Shown: positions 5,460 through 8,327 of the stretch, piece after piece
Numbering within the stretch: the first letter of the stretch is position 1
Layout: every line of letters begins with the position of its first letter
From: an uncultured Anaerolineaceae bacterium
GTDB taxonomy: Bacteria > Chloroflexota > Anaerolineae > Anaerolineales > Anaerolineaceae
Reading direction: 5' to 3'
Length of the DNA: 8,327 nucleotides
Assembly (NCBI GenBank): GCA_937920255.1
Contig: CALDSL010000436.1
Location: 1 to 8,327, forward strand
The notes under the pieces: generated by a model
What the model saw: only the letters and a program-made list of their open reading frames with translations
Told to the model about the DNA's origin: nothing
The model's database searches: none
Translations under genes and position numbers: made by a program

Positions 5460-6359
5460 ATGCTGCCTCGTGTGAACGACCCGGAAATCTGCGCTGATGT
5501 GCGCATGATTGAAATCGCGCCCTCGGCGCAACTGCTGGTAAAAATTCTGTCCGGCCCGCGCCGCAGCGGCCGGCAGGCGATCTACATTCACGGCGGCGGC
5601 GGGGGTGGGAACCACACCCTCATCGAGCGCCCCTCGCGACGGTTGATCCAGGCCGGTTATTTCGACACCATCATCCTCCCCGACCGGCGCGGCGATGGCG
5701 GAAGCACACTGTTGCCGCACAAGTTCACCATTCACGAACACGCCGAAGACATGCGCCTGCTGCTCGACCGGCTGGAGATTGCCGGCCCGGTCACGGCCAT
5801 GGGCGTCTCGTACGGCGGGCCGATCGCCCTGGGGCTGGCCGGCATCGACCCGCGCGTCGAGCGGGTGGTGCTGGTGGCTTCCTCGCCCGCGCTCAGCCAG
5901 AACAACGGCGTGTCGCGGTTCCTGCTCAAAAGCGGGCTGCTGCACAACCTGATGCGGCTCGTCTACCGCGGCTTTTTGGGCAAGCTGCCGCCCGAGTACA
6001 CCGACTTCGACCCGGCCTATGACGCCAAATCCTCAGCCGACCTGGTGAAGATGTTTACCCTGGCGCTCAAACGCACGCCCAAAGATCATCTCGAATCGTT
6101 TTTGTTCGCGCTCGAAGCCACGCTCGATGAAGCTCACGCCAGCCTGGCGGATAGCATCCGCCTGACGGTGCCGGTGATCCAGGTGATTGGCCAGCGCGAC
6201 GAGGTGTGGGGCAGCCAATTGCTGCCCGAGTACACCCGGCGCTTCCCGGGCTTCCAGCAGGTGATCGTGCCGGAAGGACGCATCCACAAAGATGTGTTCC
6301 TCAAGCCGCTGGCGTTCCAGCAAAAACTGGAAGAAGCGCTGCGCGCCGAGTTTTCCTAG
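5460..6359 (+). CDS. Alpha/beta-fold hydrolase
   Basis: Probable serine hydrolase of the alpha/beta fold; substrate unknown. The 299-residue protein has IYIHGGGGGGNH at residues 41-52, forming the oxyanion-hole loop, and DRRGDGGS at 75-82, the usual D-x-R-G turn. The nucleophile elbow GVSYGG gives catalytic S117. After a helical cap region (about 145-225), D247 in QVIGQRDEVWG and H276 in PEGRIHKDVFLKP complete a plausible triad. There is no signal peptide or membrane helix, so it is expected in the cytoplasm. ATG 5460 has AAGGA (5449-5453) six bases upstream. A later ATG at 5505 lacks a ribosome site. It is divergent from the sigma-factor gene across a 215-base gap in which I could not define a clear promoter for it. 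Esterase, lactonase, haloperoxidase-like or C-C hydrolase roles are all possible. Confidence 0.88.
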   Translation: MLPRVNDPEICADVRMIEIAPSAQLLVKILSGPRRSGRQAIYIHGGGGGGNHTLIERPSRRLIQAGYFDTIILPDRRGDGGSTLLPHKFTIHEHAEDMRLLLDRLEIAGPVTAMGVSYGGPIALGLAGIDPRVERVVLVASSPALSQNNGVSRFLLKSGLLHNLMRLVYRGFLGKLPPEYTDFDPAYDAKSSADLVKMFTLALKRTPKDHLESFLFALEATLDEAHASLADSIRLTVPVIQVIGQRDEVWGSQLLPEYTRRFPGFQQVIVPEGRIHKDVFLKPLAFQQKLEEALRAEFS

Positions 6360-6450
6360 ACCCACCCGACCAGATCAGCGCTACAATTAAGCCATCCACC
6401 AGACAGACGCGCGCATTTCAATACCGTCCATCTGCCTGCGAGGATGGCTC

Positions 6451-6505
6451 TTGTATAATCTGCGCACCGTTCAACCATAGACTTATTGTATAAACTCTGT
6501 ACAAT
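6451..6505 (+). promoter_or_regulatory. Promoter/operator-like region of the P-type ATPase gene
   Basis: Two -10-like sites follow each other: TATAAT at 6454-6459, and TACAAT at 6500-6505 with a partial -35 TAGACT (6478-6483) at 16-bp spacing. The octamer TTGTATAA occurs at 6451-6458 and again at 6486-6493. The second copy is the left arm of a perfect dyad ATTGTA-N9-TACAAT (6485-6505), which overlaps the second -10. This layout fits a repressor or metal-sensor operator, but the binding protein is unknown. Confidence 0.45.
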
Positions 6506-6555
6506 TCGTCCTGAAACGATACAGCGATGATTAGAGACTGCACGGGAGAATGTGG

Positions 6556-8327
6556 ATGAACTGGCACCTGGTCGAGAAAGAAGAAGCGTTGCGCGAGCTG
6601 CTAAGCGACGCGCGCAGCGGACTGACCCCCGATGAAGCGCAGGCGCGCCAGGCGCGCTACGGCACCAATGAGCTACAGGAACGCGGCGGGCGCACCCCGC
6701 TGATGATCCTGTGGGAACAGCTCACTGCCACCATGGTGCTGATCCTCATTTCGGCCGCGGTGGTGGCAGCCGTGCTGGGCGATACCAAAAATGCGGTCGC
6801 CATCCTGGCGATTGTGATCCTGTACGCCATTTTGGGCTTTATCCAGGAATACCGCGCGGAAAAGGCCATCGCCTCGCTCAAGCGCCTGTCGGTGCCCAAC
6901 GTGCGCGTGCTGCGCGGCGGCAAGCTGGCCGAAATTTCGGCGCGCGAGCTGGTGCCGGGCGATGTGTTCACGCTGGAGACCGGCAACGTGGTCCCCGCCG
7001 ACGCGCGCCTGCTCGAAGCCGTCAACCTGCGCGTGCAGGAAGCCGCGCTGACGGGCGAATCGGAGCCGGTGGAAAAACACCAGGACAAGCTGGCGGGCGA
7101 AAACCTGCCGCTGGGCGACCGGCGCAACATGCTCTACATGGGCACCGTGGTCACCCAGGGCCGCGCGCTGGGGCTGGTGGCGGACACCGGCATGCAGACC
7201 GAACTGGGCAAGATCGCCGACCTGATCCAGCAGGCCGGCAATGAGCAGACCCCGCTGCAACGCCGGCTGGACCAGCTCGGCAAGATCCTGGCCGGGGTGG
7301 GCCTGGTGGTGGCGCTGCTGGTCTTCGCGCTGGGCATCTGGCGCGGCGACGACCTGCGCCACATGCTGCTGACGGCCGTCTCGGTGGCGGTGGCCATCGT
7401 GCCCGAAGGCCTGCCGGCGGTGGTGACCATCACCCTGGCGCTGGGCGCGCAGCGCATGTTGCGCCAGAACGCGCTGATCCGCAAGCTGCCGGCGGTGGAA
7501 ACCCTCGGCTCGGTCACCGTCATCTGCTCGGACAAAACCGGCACGCTGACCGAGAACCGCATGAGCGTGGTGGTGCTGGACGTGGCCGACCACGTGATCG
7601 ACCTGAGCGAAGAGATGAAGGGCAACACCATCACCGGCGACCGCACGGCCGGTAAACCGGTGCCCTCCCCGCTCTCGCTGCTGGTGCTTGCCGGCGCGCT
7701 GTGCAATGACGCGCAGTTGGTGGAAGACAGCGGCGATCGCTACCACACCATCGGCGACCCGACCGAGGGGGCGCTCGTCTCAGCCGCCGCCCGGCTGGGG
7801 TATTGGAAAACCGACCTGGAAGCGGCATTGCCGCGCGCGGCCGAGCTGCCGTTTGATTCAGAGCGCAAGCGCATGACCACCATCCACCGTTTGGAAGGCG
7901 GCGCGCTGCAGGAGCTGGCCGGGGTGGCCGCCGGACCGGCCGTCTACGCCGGGTTTACCAAGGGCAGCGTCGACGGGCTGGTGCAGATTTCCACCCGCAT
8001 CTGGATGAACGGGCGCATTGAGCTGTTCGACGATGGCTGGCGTGCGCGGGTTGAGGCCGCCAACGAGCGGCTGGCCGGCAAGGGCATGCGCGTACTGGCG
8101 GTGGCTTACCGCCCGTTCGACAGCCTGCCGCAAGTGTCGCTGGAGGCGGTGGAACAGGACCTGATCTTTGTCGGGCTGTTTGGCATGATCGACCCGCCGC
8201 GCGCGGCGGTGCGCGGCGCGGTGGACACCACCCGCACGGCCGGCATCCGCACGGTGATGATCACCGGCGACCATCCCCTCACCGCCGCGGAGATCGCGCG
8301 CCAGCTTGGCATCGCCGAGAACGGGCG
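6556..8327 (+). CDS. Type II P-type cation-transporting ATPase (calcium-pump-like), 3' partial
   Basis: ATP-driven membrane cation pump; the visible 590 codons run off the right edge. In order: a Cation_ATPase_N-type domain (residues about 1-60), helices 1-2 (about 55-100), the actuator domain with LTGESEPVEK (TGES at 166-169), helices 3-4 with VAIVPEGLPAVV (P283-P287), and the phosphorylation site CSDKTGTLTEN with D326. The nucleotide-binding domain has GDPTEGAL (from D401) and FTKGS (K469). The hinge region has DPPR and MITGDH (D572). PEGLP, with glutamate 284 matching calcium ligand E309 of SERCA, favours calcium or a related divalent cation over Na/K pumps (PEGLL). The site usually read KGA(P) is KGS here. 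Helices 5-10, needed to confirm the ion, are outside the window. ATG 6556 is preferred over in-frame ATG 6550 because GGGAG (6544-6548) is seven bases before 6556 but only one base before 6550. Confidence 0.93.
   Translation, partial: MNWHLVEKEEALRELLSDARSGLTPDEAQARQARYGTNELQERGGRTPLMILWEQLTATMVLILISAAVVAAVLGDTKNAVAILAIVILYAILGFIQEYRAEKAIASLKRLSVPNVRVLRGGKLAEISARELVPGDVFTLETGNVVPADARLLEAVNLRVQEAALTGESEPVEKHQDKLAGENLPLGDRRNMLYMGTVVTQGRALGLVADTGMQTELGKIADLIQQAGNEQTPLQRRLDQLGKILAGVGLVVALLVFALGIWRGDDLRHMLLTAVSVAVAIVPEGLPAVVTITLALGAQRMLRQNALIRKLPAVETLGSVTVICSDKTGTLTENRMSVVVLDVADHVIDLSEEMKGNTITGDRTAGKPVPSPLSLLVLAGALCNDAQLVEDSGDRYHTIGDPTEGALVSAAARLGYWKTDLEAALPRAAELPFDSERKRMTTIHRLEGGALQELAGVAAGPAVYAGFTKGSVDGLVQISTRIWMNGRIELFDDGWRARVEAANERLAGKGMRVLAVAYRPFDSLPQVSLEAVEQDLIFVGLFGMIDPPRAAVRGAVDTTRTAGIRTVMITGDHPLTAAEIARQLGIAENG

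Noticed and set aside
5250..5945. A 231-codon minus-strand open frame across the hydrolase start.
   Set aside because: It is antisense to the hydrolase, whose catalytic motifs are clear, and its translation shows no motif or sensible start context.
6390..6449. Inverted repeat AGCCATCC / GGATGGCT after the hydrolase, considered as its terminator.
   Set aside because: The arms are 44 bases apart and no T-run follows. The right arm can also pair with a nearer CCATC, so no stable single fold is evident.
6673..7746. A 357-codon open frame on the minus strand, rich in His and Gln, opposite the ATPase gene.
   Set aside because: It is antisense to an unbroken, strongly conserved P-type ATPase frame. 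Its His/Gln-rich, domain-free composition is what a high-GC coding strand yields in reverse.
1..8327. CRISPR arrays, tRNA or rRNA genes, insertion sequences and phage genes.
   Set aside because: Searched for by eye on both strands; no spaced direct repeats, cloverleaf, rRNA segment, transposase or integrase motif was found.

Overview
The window reads as a GC-rich bacterial chromosome segment. The best guess is a member of the Chloroflexota, possibly Anaerolineae. Three things point there, none decisive alone. A classical transcription-attenuating T-box precedes thrS. An ECF sigma factor overlaps a gene for a single-pass membrane protein with a DUF5667-like domain and a Gly/Pro-rich tail. A GTAGAGACGC-type inverted repeat sits between genes. 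I see no sign of phage, transposon, CRISPR or plasmid functions.

Layout. Positions 3-767 hold the 3' part of a ZIP-family metal transporter gene cut by the window edge. After 23 bases comes trmO (791-1234), a small tRNA t6A37 N6-methyltransferase. A promoter (-10 at 1276-1281) starts a roughly 300-base leader containing a complete T-box riboswitch with a threonine ACC specifier. It controls thrS (1597-3381), which encodes a threonyl-tRNA synthetase that has its editing domain but no TGS domain. After thrS come a perfect 11-bp inverted repeat (3387-3413) and a rho-independent terminator (3474-3506).

On the minus strand lies a two-gene unit read right to left: an ECF sigma factor (5244-4669), then the overlapping DUF5667-like membrane protein (4691-3543). 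Divergently on the plus strand are an alpha/beta hydrolase (5460-6359) and, after a roughly 196-base regulatory gap, a type II P-type cation ATPase of the calcium-pump kind (6556 to the window end, 3' truncated).

How the genes work together. trmO, the T-box and thrS all concern threonine tRNA. The T-box should sense uncharged tRNA-Thr(GGU), ThrRS charges it, and TrmO (by family knowledge from E. coli) methylates the t6A beside that anticodon. The sigma factor and its overlapping membrane partner look like a signalling pair with an extracytoplasmic sensing or structural tail. Metal handling appears at both ends (ZIP importer, cation pump), but nothing in the sequence ties these two together. 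Most of the window is ordinary housekeeping content. The parts most worth following up are the tRNA-Thr cluster, the sigma/DUF5667 pair and the dyad in front of the ATPase.
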